Shown: piece by piece, positions 33,482 through 40,964 of the stretch | How the letters are laid out: the number at the start of each line of letters is the position of its first letter | Numbering within the stretch: the stretch's first letter is position 1 | Source: Thermoleophilia bacterium SCSIO 60948 | GTDB lineage: Bacteria; Actinomycetota; Thermoleophilia; Solirubrobacterales; 70-9 | DNA length: 64,000 nt | Direction: 5' to 3' | Assembly (NCBI GenBank): GCA_021496505.1 | Contig: CP053031.1 | Coordinates: 868,001 to 932,000 of the forward strand | Notes under the pieces: generated by a model | The model's database searches: none | Told to the model about the DNA's origin: nothing | Seen by the model: only the letters and a program-made list of their open reading frames with translations | Translations under genes and position numbers: made by a program

Positions 33482-35713
33482 ATGCGAGATCTGGTCGTAC
33501 GGCAGGCACTTGAGACGATGGCGCGCGAAGCGGCCGAGCTTCTGCGCGAGCTCGTCGCCGCCGGCGAGGAGATTCCCTATGACGTCAGGGGCTCCGAGGA
33601 CGGCCAGCCGATGGCCCGCTTTGAGCCGCTGACCGCCCGCTACGTCCGCGACCACGCCGAGCAGCTCCACGGCCTCGAGTCCTTCGGCGTCGCCTGCGCC
33701 ACCGTCGAGGCCGCCTCGATGGCGGGTCCCTACCTCGAGGAGATGGGGATCGCGGCGCCGAGCGAGTCGCGCCGCCGGGCCGAACTGGCCGGGATCGTCT
33801 TCCTCTGCCGCCTGTGGGCGGACTCGACCGACTTCTCGCTCGACCACGACCGCCTGTCGACCGCGCTCGACGAGGTCGAGCGCTCGGCCTCGCCGAGCGG
33901 CGAGGAGATCGACGTCGTCGTTCCGCTGCGCGGGCTCGTGATGAGCTCGGCGCGCCTCGACCTGCCGATGGCCTCGATCGTCCGCGCCGACACGGTCGAC
34001 GCCCCGGCCGACGCCTCGGCGATCGAGGGCATGGGCGCGTCGCCCTGGGAGCCGGTGTTTCTCGCGGTCGCCCGCGTCAGCCCGTACGAGGACGGCGAGG
34101 GCCCGGTCGATGTCGGCGCGCGCGCCGTCGAGTCGCTGCGCGGCCTCGTCACCACGCTTCGCCTCTTCGCACCCGGCAACGTCGCACTCGGGCCGCACGC
34201 CTGGATCCGCGCGGCCGGTGACCGCTGGCGGCGGATCTCGACCGGCAGCGGCCGGCCGCGCCGCGGCGGCTACAGGCTCGCCGACACCGACGTCTCGAAC
34301 CTGAAGGGCTTCGCCAGGGCGCTCGCGTCCCGCGGCACGGACTCCCGCGGTGGCGGCGTCTTCGGTCGTGCGATCTCGCGCTTCGAGGCCGGCCTCGAGC
34401 GACCGCTCGCTGTCGAGGGCCTGAGCGACCACCTGCTCGCGCTGCGCTTCGTCCTCGAGGGCGGCGGTCCCGCCCAGCTCGGCGTTCCGATGCGGGTCGC
34501 GGCGCTGTGCGCGGAGCCCGGCGAACGCGACGCCGTGCGCGCGACCGTCGAGCGCGCGACCGCGATCGAGCGCGAGCTGTGGAGCGGCGAGCGCTCCGAG
34601 GACGCGACGCCGGTCGAGATCGCAGCTGAGCTCGAGGAGCTCTGCCGCGCGATTCTCAAGGACGCGGTCTGCGGCCATCTCGGCACCGACCTGCGGGCGA
34701 CGGCTGACGAGATCCTGCTGGCCGACGGTCTGACCGCCGGCGAGGGCTCGGTCGAGGGCCGCGGCGAGACCGCCGAGTGGCAGCTCGGCGATGAGGAGCC
34801 GACGCCGCACCGCAGCCTCGCCGACAACCTCGACGCGGAGCTGCCCGACATCGAGGCCCAGTGGGCGTCCGTCGACGAGATCGAGGCGCGCGAGCGCCTC
34901 GAGCGCCTGATCGGCCTGTCCACCGACGACGCGGTCGCCGAGCAGGACGCGCCGGCCGCCGAGCCGCATCCGACCGAGGAGGCGAGCATCGTCGAGGCGG
35001 ACGACGCCGCCGAGCTGGCCGAGCGCGAGGCGATCGCAGAGCTGCCCACCGAGGCCTACACGATCCCGTTCGACGGCCCGCAGGACGAGCTCGGCTTCGA
35101 CGTCGACAGCGCGTTCGAGTTCCCGGAGTCCTCGGCTCCCAGCGTCGAGGCGATTCACGGGCCGGAGGCGGGCGCGAGCCCGTTCGAGGCCGAGACGGAG
35201 CCGGAGACCGAGGGCGAGTTGCGCGCGGCGTTCGACGCCGACGCCGAGATCGACGCCGAGGCCGGAGCCGGCGGCACCGAGGAGCCGGCGACGATCGATT
35301 TGTTTCGCGCCAGCCGCGAGCGCCTGACGGCCCTCGACCATCTCCACGAGCCCGATCCGGAGCCGACGGGTGCCGTCGAGCCGAGCGCCGAGGCCGATGT
35401 CACCGAGCAGGGCGAGATGGCTCCCGTGACCGAGCTCTGGTACGACCGCACTGCGCAGACCGAGGTCGAGGTCGACACGGAGCCTGAGCCTGAGCCCGAG
35501 CCCGAGCCCGAGCGGCTCGTCTACCCCGACCACGTCTCTGCGCTGTCGGAGCCGACGATCAGCCCGGCGCTGCACGACGGGTCGAGCCCGGTCTATGAGC
35601 TCATCGAGCGCACGCGTGCTGAGCGCCAGGAGCGAAACGACCGCGTCGCGGCGCTGTTTCCGCGGCCCGAGGAGTGCGACTGGAACGTCCGCGAGCTCGG
35701 CTACCGCCGCTAG
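33482..35713 (+). CDS. Large orphan protein: helical/mixed N-terminal domain and long acidic disordered tail
   Basis: 743 residues; I do not recognise a family. Residues about 1-430 are globular, beginning with a helical part (RQALETMAREAAELLRELVA) and including FGRAISRFEAGLERPLAVEGLSDHLLALRFVLEG and ELEELCRAILKDAVCGHLGTDLRATADEILLADGL. Residues about 440-690 are acidic and low complexity (ETEPETEGEL, EPEPEPEPEPE), like the tails of the ParA and FtsZ proteins 4 kb downstream. The last 35 residues are a conserved-looking helix (YELIERTRAERQERNDRVAALF). No membrane segment or signal peptide. Its stop is three bases from the convergent ArsA-like gene. Cytoplasmic scaffold is a guess. Confidence 0.7.
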   Translation: MRDLVVRQALETMAREAAELLRELVAAGEEIPYDVRGSEDGQPMARFEPLTARYVRDHAEQLHGLESFGVACATVEAASMAGPYLEEMGIAAPSESRRRAELAGIVFLCRLWADSTDFSLDHDRLSTALDEVERSASPSGEEIDVVVPLRGLVMSSARLDLPMASIVRADTVDAPADASAIEGMGASPWEPVFLAVARVSPYEDGEGPVDVGARAVESLRGLVTTLRLFAPGNVALGPHAWIRAAGDRWRRISTGSGRPRRGGYRLADTDVSNLKGFARALASRGTDSRGGGVFGRAISRFEAGLERPLAVEGLSDHLLALRFVLEGGGPAQLGVPMRVAALCAEPGERDAVRATVERATAIERELWSGERSEDATPVEIAAELEELCRAILKDAVCGHLGTDLRATADEILLADGLTAGEGSVEGRGETAEWQLGDEEPTPHRSLADNLDAELPDIEAQWASVDEIEARERLERLIGLSTDDAVAEQDAPAAEPHPTEEASIVEADDAAELAEREAIAELPTEAYTIPFDGPQDELGFDVDSAFEFPESSAPSVEAIHGPEAGASPFEAETEPETEGELRAAFDADAEIDAEAGAGGTEEPATIDLFRASRERLTALDHLHEPDPEPTGAVEPSAEADVTEQGEMAPVTELWYDRTAQTEVEVDTEPEPEPEPEPERLVYPDHVSALSEPTISPALHDGSSPVYELIERTRAERQERNDRVAALFPRPEECDWNVRELGYRR

Positions 35714-35716
35714 GCG

Positions 35717-36838
35717 TCAGCCCGGCCGCAGCGAACCGAGAAGCCGCGCGAGACCCTCGAGGTCGACGGGCGCGGTCGCCGAGCGGGGCCCGAGTACCAG
35801 CGGCCCGCCGAGCTCCGCTCGCGCCCGCTCGACGGCGTCGGCATGGCGCGCGGACTCGGCCGCGAGTCGTTCGAGCGTCGCTTGGAGCGCGGCGGCGAGA
35901 TCAGCCTCGGCGCCTGGGGTGGCCGCGGCGATCTCCGCGGCCAGCGACCTCGGGTCCGCGAAGCGCTCGAGCGCGACGCGGTTGAGCACCGCCCCGGCGT
36001 AGTTCAGTCCGTCCTCGTCGAGACGGCGCCGCAGCGCCGCCGTCTCGGCCGCCGGCTCAGGGTCCGGCGAGCTGACGAGGACGAAGCCCGTCGCGGGGTC
36101 GGCCAGCAGCGCGCGGACCTCGGCCGCGCGCTCGGCCATGCCGTCGACCATCACCGCGATCGCGTCGAAGAACTCGGCGAGGTCGCGCAGCAGGTCGACG
36201 CCGGTGATCCGTCGGAGCAGCGAGAACATCAGCGCCGCGCCGCGTCCCGCGATCCGGCCACCGGCGCCGGCCGAGCGCACGACGAGGCGCATCCCGCGGC
36301 CCTGGAACAGCTCGAGCAGACGCGTCGGCGCGGTGAGGAAGTCGGCGGCCTGCTGCGAGGGCGGGGTGTCAAGGACGAGGAAGTCGAACTCGTCGCGCTC
36401 GGCGAGCTCGTGCAGCGCCTCGATCGCCATGTACTCGTGCGAGCCCGCGAGGGCCTCCGAGATCCGCGCGTAGATCGGGTTGGCGAGGATCCGCTGCCGA
36501 GACGCATCGTCGGGCGCGTGGCGCTCGACCGTGCGGTCGAACGTCTGCTTCGCGTCGAGCGCCATCGCCCAGAGCTCGCCGGGGCCCTCGACGAGTCCGG
36601 CGCGACGCAGCGCCTCGGGGTCGACGCGGCGCGGCGCGCCACCGATCTCATCGAGGCCGAGTGCGTCGGCGAGCCGGCGGGCCGGGTCGATCGTCAGAAC
36701 CGCGGCGCTGGCGCCACCGCGCGCGAGCTGTGCCGCGATCGCCGCCGAGACCGTCGTCTTGCCGACACCACCCGGTCCCGCGACGACCAGGACCCGGCGC
36801 TCGGCCAGCAGCCGGTCGAGTGGAGAGGGGCCGCTCAA
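35717..36838 (-). CDS. ArsA/Get3-like ATPase, subunit without the signature lysine
   Basis: 373 residues. P-loop VVAGPGGVGKTTVSAAIA (GPGGVGKT, 21-28) followed by LTIDPARRLADALG, FDFLVLDTPPSQQAADFL and LVSSPDPEPAAE, as in the actinobacterial anion-transporting-ATPase-like family. The position normally held by the signature Lys of the deviant Walker A is Pro, so this chain lacks one of the two catalytic lysines typical of ArsA/Get3. It overlaps the second ATPase gene by four bases and probably forms a heterodimer with it. No arsB or arsenic genes are near, so an arsenite role is unlikely. Confidence 0.85.
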   Translation of the reverse strand: MSGPSPLDRLLAERRVLVVAGPGGVGKTTVSAAIAAQLARGGASAAVLTIDPARRLADALGLDEIGGAPRRVDPEALRRAGLVEGPGELWAMALDAKQTFDRTVERHAPDDASRQRILANPIYARISEALAGSHEYMAIEALHELAERDEFDFLVLDTPPSQQAADFLTAPTRLLELFQGRGMRLVVRSAGAGGRIAGRGAALMFSLLRRITGVDLLRDLAEFFDAIAVMVDGMAERAAEVRALLADPATGFVLVSSPDPEPAAETAALRRRLDEDGLNYAGAVLNRVALERFADPRSLAAEIAAATPGAEADLAAALQATLERLAAESARHADAVERARAELGGPLVLGPRSATAPVDLEGLARLLGSLRPG

Positions 36839-37767
36839 CCCGCCGTCCCCTCGACCCCGTCGATCTCCGCGAGCGCGCCGACCGCGGCCGGGTCCTCGGG
36901 TGGCTCCGACGCCAGGCCCAGTGCGTCGACGCGCGCCCGGGCGCCGCTTCGCAGCCGTTCGAGGTCGGCCGTCGCGAGCCGCGCCCGCTCGGCTGCCGCG
37001 AGAAGGGCGTCACGCGCGACCGCCGCGTCGCCGTCGGGGCTGAGCTCGGCTCCGAGGGGCCCGTGGCCGGCGGGTGCCGGCGCCGCGGGCTCGACCCGGT
37101 TGGCGACGATCGCAGCGACCTCGATCCCGAGGCCCTCGGCGAGCCGGCGCTCGAGCTCGAGCGTCTCGTTGACGACGAGCTCCTCCGGCGAGGCGACGAG
37201 CACGACGGAGGTTCGCTCCCGGTCCGCGACCAGGCGCCCGAGCTCGGCCGCCTGCGAGCCGAGCGGACCTCCGGCAGTCACCGCGGCGAAGGTTCGCGGG
37301 CTCTCGAGCAGCGCCAGGGCGTGCCCGCTGGACGGCGCATCCACCACGACGCGGTCGTAGCGGCTCGTCCCATCGCGCCCGTCGCGGGTCAGCTCCCAGA
37401 GCTTTCCGAGCGTGACGAGCTCGGCGAGCCCCGGCGTCGCGGCCGCGAGGTAGGCGAAGGCGCGGGAGCGAAACAGCAGGTCGCGGAGCGGCCGGACCCG
37501 CAGGGCCAGCAGGACGTAGTCGCGCATCGCCTGCTCGGAGGCGATCCGGATCCCGGTCAGGTTCGGAGCGAGCTCGAGCTCATCCGACGGCTCGGGCTCG
37601 CTGCCGAAGATCCGCGCCAGCGCGCGGGCCGGCGCGAGCTCACAGAGCGCGGTCCGCTGGCCCGCGGAGGCGAGCTCGAGCGCGATCCTCGTCGCGACCG
37701 TCGACTTGCCGACCCCGCCCTTGCCGGTGACGATGATGAGTCGGCTGTCGGCAGGGGCGATCGGCAC
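36835..37767 (-). CDS. ArsA/Get3-like ATPase, subunit with the signature lysine
   Basis: 310 residues from GTG at 37767. IIVTGKGGVGKSTVATRIA holds the complete deviant Walker A (GKGGVGKS, 15-22), then CELAPARALARIFG, YDRVVVDAPSSGHALALL and LVASPEELVVNETLELERRL. It is the first gene of the two-gene unit. Actinobacteria carry such pairs (the mycobacterial Rv3679/Rv3680 type) where one chain has the signature lysine and the other does not, as here. The operon is divergent from the ParA-FtsZ operon with 74 bases between start codons. Confidence 0.85.
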   Translation of the reverse strand: MPIAPADSRLIIVTGKGGVGKSTVATRIALELASAGQRTALCELAPARALARIFGSEPEPSDELELAPNLTGIRIASEQAMRDYVLLALRVRPLRDLLFRSRAFAYLAAATPGLAELVTLGKLWELTRDGRDGTSRYDRVVVDAPSSGHALALLESPRTFAAVTAGGPLGSQAAELGRLVADRERTSVVLVASPEELVVNETLELERRLAEGLGIEVAAIVANRVEPAAPAPAGHGPLGAELSPDGDAAVARDALLAAAERARLATADLERLRSGARARVDALGLASEPPEDPAAVGALAEIDGVEGTAG

Positions 37768-37841
37768 CGCGAGGGGAATATCGAGCTTTCTCTCGTCCCG
37801 GCGCAGGAAAGCCGCCGCGACGTGCGAATAAGCGCCAGGGT

Positions 37842-39284
37842 ATGGGTCTCTTCAACCGCCGATCGCGCAAGGCTGCAAACGAGGCCGAGGATCGCTCGGA
37901 TGAGCAACTCTCGCTGACCTCCGACGGACAGGCACCGAGCGAGGCCGAGTCTCCCTCCGGGGTCGGCGTCGAGCCGATCCCGCCGGAGCCCGAGCCGCAG
38001 TCGGTCGCCGAGGCGCCGGCCGACGAGCCCGCGCCCGCCGCAGTCCCTGACCCCGCGCCCGAGGCGCCGGTCGCCGAGACCGCCGAGCCGGCGATGCCCG
38101 ACGTCGCGGCCGACCCCAGCCCGCGGGCCGCGGCCACCTTGCCGTCCGAGACCGATCCCGAGCCGGCCACCGCCCAGCCGAGCGCGGAGGCCGACGGTCC
38201 CCGATCCGAGGCCGAAGACTGGTGGGGCGATTCCGAGGGCGCCGAGTGGTTCGGTCAGACGAACCGCGGCCGCGCGCGCGGCGCCGTCACGCGGCCCGAG
38301 CCGCTGGGCGAGGAGCTCGAGCGCAAGCTCGACGCGGGCGACGGCGGGATCTCGATCTCGCGCGGCGCGGACGAGCCTTCGATTGCGTCCGAAGATGCTG
38401 GTGCGACGGGCGGGGAACCGGCCGATGAGGAGCCCGCCGACGACCGGATCTCGGCGGCGCAGGCACTCTCGCCACGTCGCGAGCGCCGCTCGGAGGCCGC
38501 CGAGTCCGACGAGGGCCCGCTCGGCACGACCAAGGTCATCTCCTTCGCCAACCAGAAGGGCGGCGTCGCGAAGACGACGACGACGCTCAATCTCGCGGTC
38601 GCCTTCGCCGAGTCCGGCCACCGCGTCCTCGTCATCGACCTCGATCCGCAGGGCAACCTGACGATGAGCCAGGGGATCGACCCCGACCGCGTCGAGCGCT
38701 CGATGTACGATGTCCTCGTCCATCACGCTCCGATCCGCGAGGTGATCCACCAGCGCGAGATCGACATCGCCGTCGCCTCGATCGATCTCGCCGGCGCCGA
38801 GATCGCGATGTCGACCCAGATCGGCCGTGAGCGCTCGCTGGAGAAGGCGCTGAAGGAGATCGCCGGCGAGTACGACTTCGTCTGCATCGACACGCCGCCC
38901 AGTCTCGGCCTGCTGACGATCAACGCGCTGACCGCCTCCGACAAGGTGATCGTGCCGGTCCAGTGCGAGTATCTGTCGATGCGCGGCCTCGTTCAGCTCC
39001 AGAACACGCTCGAGATGATCCGCGAGAACCTCAACCCGCGGGTCGAGATCGAAGGCATCCTGCCGACGATGCTGGACTCGAGGACGGTCCACGCCAAGGA
39101 GGCGATCGAGATCCTCGAGGAGAACTTCGGCGAGCTCGTGTTCAAGTCGCGGATCCGCAAGGCGATCAAGTTCGCCGAGGCACCGGTTCGCGGCAGCAGC
39201 GTCCTGAAGTACGATCCGGCGGGTAACGCGGCCGGCTACTACAGGGCGCTGGCCAAGGAGGTTCTGACGGATGACGCGTCGTAA
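37842..39284 (+). CDS. ParA/MinD-superfamily ATPase with 228-residue disordered N-terminal extension
   Basis: 480 residues where plain ParA has about 260. Residues 1-228 are acidic and Pro/Ala/Glu-rich, broken by a basic start (NRRSRK) and an aromatic cluster (EDWWGD, EWFGQ at about 125-138). The ATPase follows: KVISFANQKGGVAKTTTTLNLA (deviant Walker A at 239), DLDPQGNLTMSQG, FVCIDTPPSLGLLTINAL and a C-terminal GSSVLKYDPAGNAAGYYRALAKE. No parB partner or parS-like site is visible. It overlaps the FtsZ-like gene by 14 bp and so is probably made together with it; positioning that FtsZ, as MipZ or PomZ do, is inference. Confidence 0.88.
   Translation: MGLFNRRSRKAANEAEDRSDEQLSLTSDGQAPSEAESPSGVGVEPIPPEPEPQSVAEAPADEPAPAAVPDPAPEAPVAETAEPAMPDVAADPSPRAAATLPSETDPEPATAQPSAEADGPRSEAEDWWGDSEGAEWFGQTNRGRARGAVTRPEPLGEELERKLDAGDGGISISRGADEPSIASEDAGATGGEPADEEPADDRISAAQALSPRRERRSEAAESDEGPLGTTKVISFANQKGGVAKTTTTLNLAVAFAESGHRVLVIDLDPQGNLTMSQGIDPDRVERSMYDVLVHHAPIREVIHQREIDIAVASIDLAGAEIAMSTQIGRERSLEKALKEIAGEYDFVCIDTPPSLGLLTINALTASDKVIVPVQCEYLSMRGLVQLQNTLEMIRENLNPRVEIEGILPTMLDSRTVHAKEAIEILEENFGELVFKSRIRKAIKFAEAPVRGSSVLKYDPAGNAAGYYRALAKEVLTDDAS
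39255..39261 (+). promoter_or_regulatory. Strong ribosome-binding site for the FtsZ-like gene inside the ParA gene
   Basis: AAGGAGG lies nine bases before the ATG at 39271, within the last codons of the ParA gene. This fixes the start of the extended FtsZ at 39271 instead of the ATG at 39295. Confidence 0.75.
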
Positions 39285-40785
39285 GCGGGCCAGCATGAGA
39301 GAGGGACCGCTCGCGGACCTGTTCCGGTCGACCGTCGATCCCGACGATCCGCCGGCCCCGCCGGAGGAGCTGCGCTCCGATCGCGACGCCGAGGCGCGCG
39401 CGGCGGACCCCGAGCCCGAGCCCGCGCCCGCGAGCCGTCCGGTCGACGAGCGCTTCGCCGACGAGCCCTTCGCGGATGAGCCGTTCGCCGACGAACCGGT
39501 CGTCGAGCGCGCGCCGACCGCGCCGCGTGACCCGGTCCCGGAGTTCTCCCCGCGCGCCGACACCGGCGGACGGACCCCGCCGGCCAAGGAGCGCCTCAGC
39601 CGCATCTTCAACGACGAGCCCGACGTCGAGGGCCCGGCCTACGGTCGCGACGAGCCGACCCGCTGGTCGGCTCCCTCAGATCCGCGCCCGCACACGCCGG
39701 TGATCCGCGTCGTCGGCGTCGGAGGCGCGGGGGTCAACGCCGTCAACCGCATGGTCGAGGCGCAGATCCCGGGAGTCGAGTTCTTCGCCGTCAACACCGA
39801 CCTGCAGTCGCTGCAGCAGTCGACGGCGGACGTCACCGTCCACCTCGGCAGCGGCGTCTCGCGCGGCCTCGGAGCCGGATCGGACCCGGAGCTCGGCTAC
39901 CGCGCCGCGTTCGGCGAGCAGGACAAGATCAAGCGGCTGCTCAAGGGCTCGGACCTCGTCTTCGTGACCGCCGGCGCGGGCGGTGGCACCGGCACGGGCG
40001 CCGGCCCCGTCATCGCGCGGCTCGCGCGTGACGTCGGCGCGCTCACGGTCGGCATCGTCACGCGGCCGTTCGCCTTCGAGGGCACGCGGCGCTCGAAGCA
40101 GGCCGAGGAGGGGATCGAGGCGCTCGCGGCCGAGGTCGACACCCTGATCGTCGTCCCGAACGAGCGCCTGCTGAGCGTCCTCGCCAAGACGACGACGATG
40201 CTCGAGGCCTTCGAGGTCGCCGACGACGTCCTGCGCCAGGGCGTCCAGGGGATCTCCGAGTTGATCACGCTCCCGGGCCTGATCAACCTCGACTTCGCCG
40301 ACGTTCGCACGACGATGCGAGACGCCGGCCACGCGCTGCTCGGCATCGGCATGGGGACGGGCGAGAATCGCGCGACCTCGGCCGCCGAGAAGGCCGTCTC
40401 CTCGCCGCTGCTCGAGACCTCAGTCGACGGAGCCCGCTCGATCCTGCTGTCGATCACGAGCGGCCCGGACCTCGGCCTGCTCGAGGCTTCCGAGGCCGCG
40501 AAGGTCGTCCAGAACGCCGCTCACCCCGAGGCCAACATCATCTTCGGCGCATCGATCGACGACTCGCTGACCGACCAGGTCTGGGTCACGGTGATCGCGA
40601 CCCGCTACGACGGCCGCGGCCGTCGCACGGACGGGAGCGGTGGGCGCGAGCTGCGCGCACCGGGCCCGGTCCAGACCTCGGGCCGACGCCCCGAGGAGCG
40701 CCGCCCCGGCTCGGCACCCGGTTTCGAGTCGCGGCCCGGTGATCTCGGGATCGAGGTGCCGGAGTTCGTACCCGGCAATCGTTGA
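39271..40785 (+). CDS. ftsZ: FtsZ with a 140-residue N-terminal extension
   Basis: 504 residues where FtsZ has 320-400. Residues 1-140 are acidic, Pro-rich and repetitive (RFADEPFADEPFADEP at 61-76). The GTPase core then follows complete: VVGVGGAGVNAVNRM, AVNTDLQSL, the signature GAGGGTGTGAGP (about 235-246), RPFAFEGTRR, and the synergy loop NLDFAD (339-344) needed for hydrolysis between subunits. The tail ends GIEVPEFVPGNR, like the FtsZ tail that binds FtsA/SepF. So it should be an active polymerising GTPase. No dcw genes (ftsW, murG, ftsQ) adjoin it. It may be the only FtsZ or a second copy; the window cannot tell. Confidence 0.9.
   Translation: MTRRKRASMREGPLADLFRSTVDPDDPPAPPEELRSDRDAEARAADPEPEPAPASRPVDERFADEPFADEPFADEPVVERAPTAPRDPVPEFSPRADTGGRTPPAKERLSRIFNDEPDVEGPAYGRDEPTRWSAPSDPRPHTPVIRVVGVGGAGVNAVNRMVEAQIPGVEFFAVNTDLQSLQQSTADVTVHLGSGVSRGLGAGSDPELGYRAAFGEQDKIKRLLKGSDLVFVTAGAGGGTGTGAGPVIARLARDVGALTVGIVTRPFAFEGTRRSKQAEEGIEALAAEVDTLIVVPNERLLSVLAKTTTMLEAFEVADDVLRQGVQGISELITLPGLINLDFADVRTTMRDAGHALLGIGMGTGENRATSAAEKAVSSPLLETSVDGARSILLSITSGPDLGLLEASEAAKVVQNAAHPEANIIFGASIDDSLTDQVWVTVIATRYDGRGRRTDGSGGRELRAPGPVQTSGRRPEERRPGSAPGFESRPGDLGIEVPEFVPGNR
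39454..39498 (+). repeat. Three tandem 15-bp units inside the FtsZ-like extension
   Basis: Units at 39454-39468, 39469-39483 and 39484-39498 each encode FADEP. The DNA copies differ at synonymous sites, so the repeat is under protein-level rather than DNA-level constraint, or is old. Confidence 0.75.
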
Positions 40786-40806
40786 TTGCCGGGTCCTCAC
40801 CGGCTT

Positions 40807-40915
40807 AGGGCGGGGCCTGCAAAGCGGCGCCACTCGGTGTCATCGGCTCGTCGTGTGCGGAGCACACGTCCTCGCCTGCTTCCCCCGATTGGCTTGCTTT
40901 TCGGCCCCGTTCGGT
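40807..40915 (+). repeat. Intergenic palindromic repeat, copy 2
   Basis: A 109-bp element that aligns without gaps to copy 3, about 80 percent identical by hand count. The left block is AGGGCGGGGCCTGCAAAGCG (40807-40826), the centre GTGTGCGGAGCACAC (40853-40867) and the right block GCTTGCTTTTCGGCC (about 40892-40906). It lies between the FtsZ-like gene and ggt. Confidence 0.85.
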
Positions 40916-40951
40916 TGACGAGCCGAACGCCCTGAGTTGATCGGTCCTCCC

Positions 40952-40957
40952 TAGAGT
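40952..40957 (+). promoter_or_regulatory. Probable -10 box of ggt (TAGAGT)
   Basis: TAGAGT is seven bases before the GTG at 40965, consistent with a leaderless mRNA. No -35 at proper spacing is obvious. Confidence 0.4.
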
Positions 40958-40964
40958 CGCTTCG

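Noticed and set aside
31433-35575. A 1380-codon open frame on the minus strand opposite pilT and the orphan gene
   Set aside because: It is Arg/Asp/Leu-rich without any domain, crosses four real genes and reflects the lack of stop codons in GC-rich antisense frames. The same holds for the plus-strand frame 21562-24642.
35717-37767. Arsenical pump ATPase (arsA) function
   Set aside because: No arsB, arsC, arsD or arsR near, and the pair structure is that of the actinobacterial Rv3679/Rv3680-like family.
40853-40867. Palindrome GTGTGCGGAGCACAC as a plain transcription terminator
   Set aside because: Three-base loop and no T-tract, conserved sequence on both flanks for over 40 bases, and mixed orientation relative to neighbouring genes do not fit a simple terminator.
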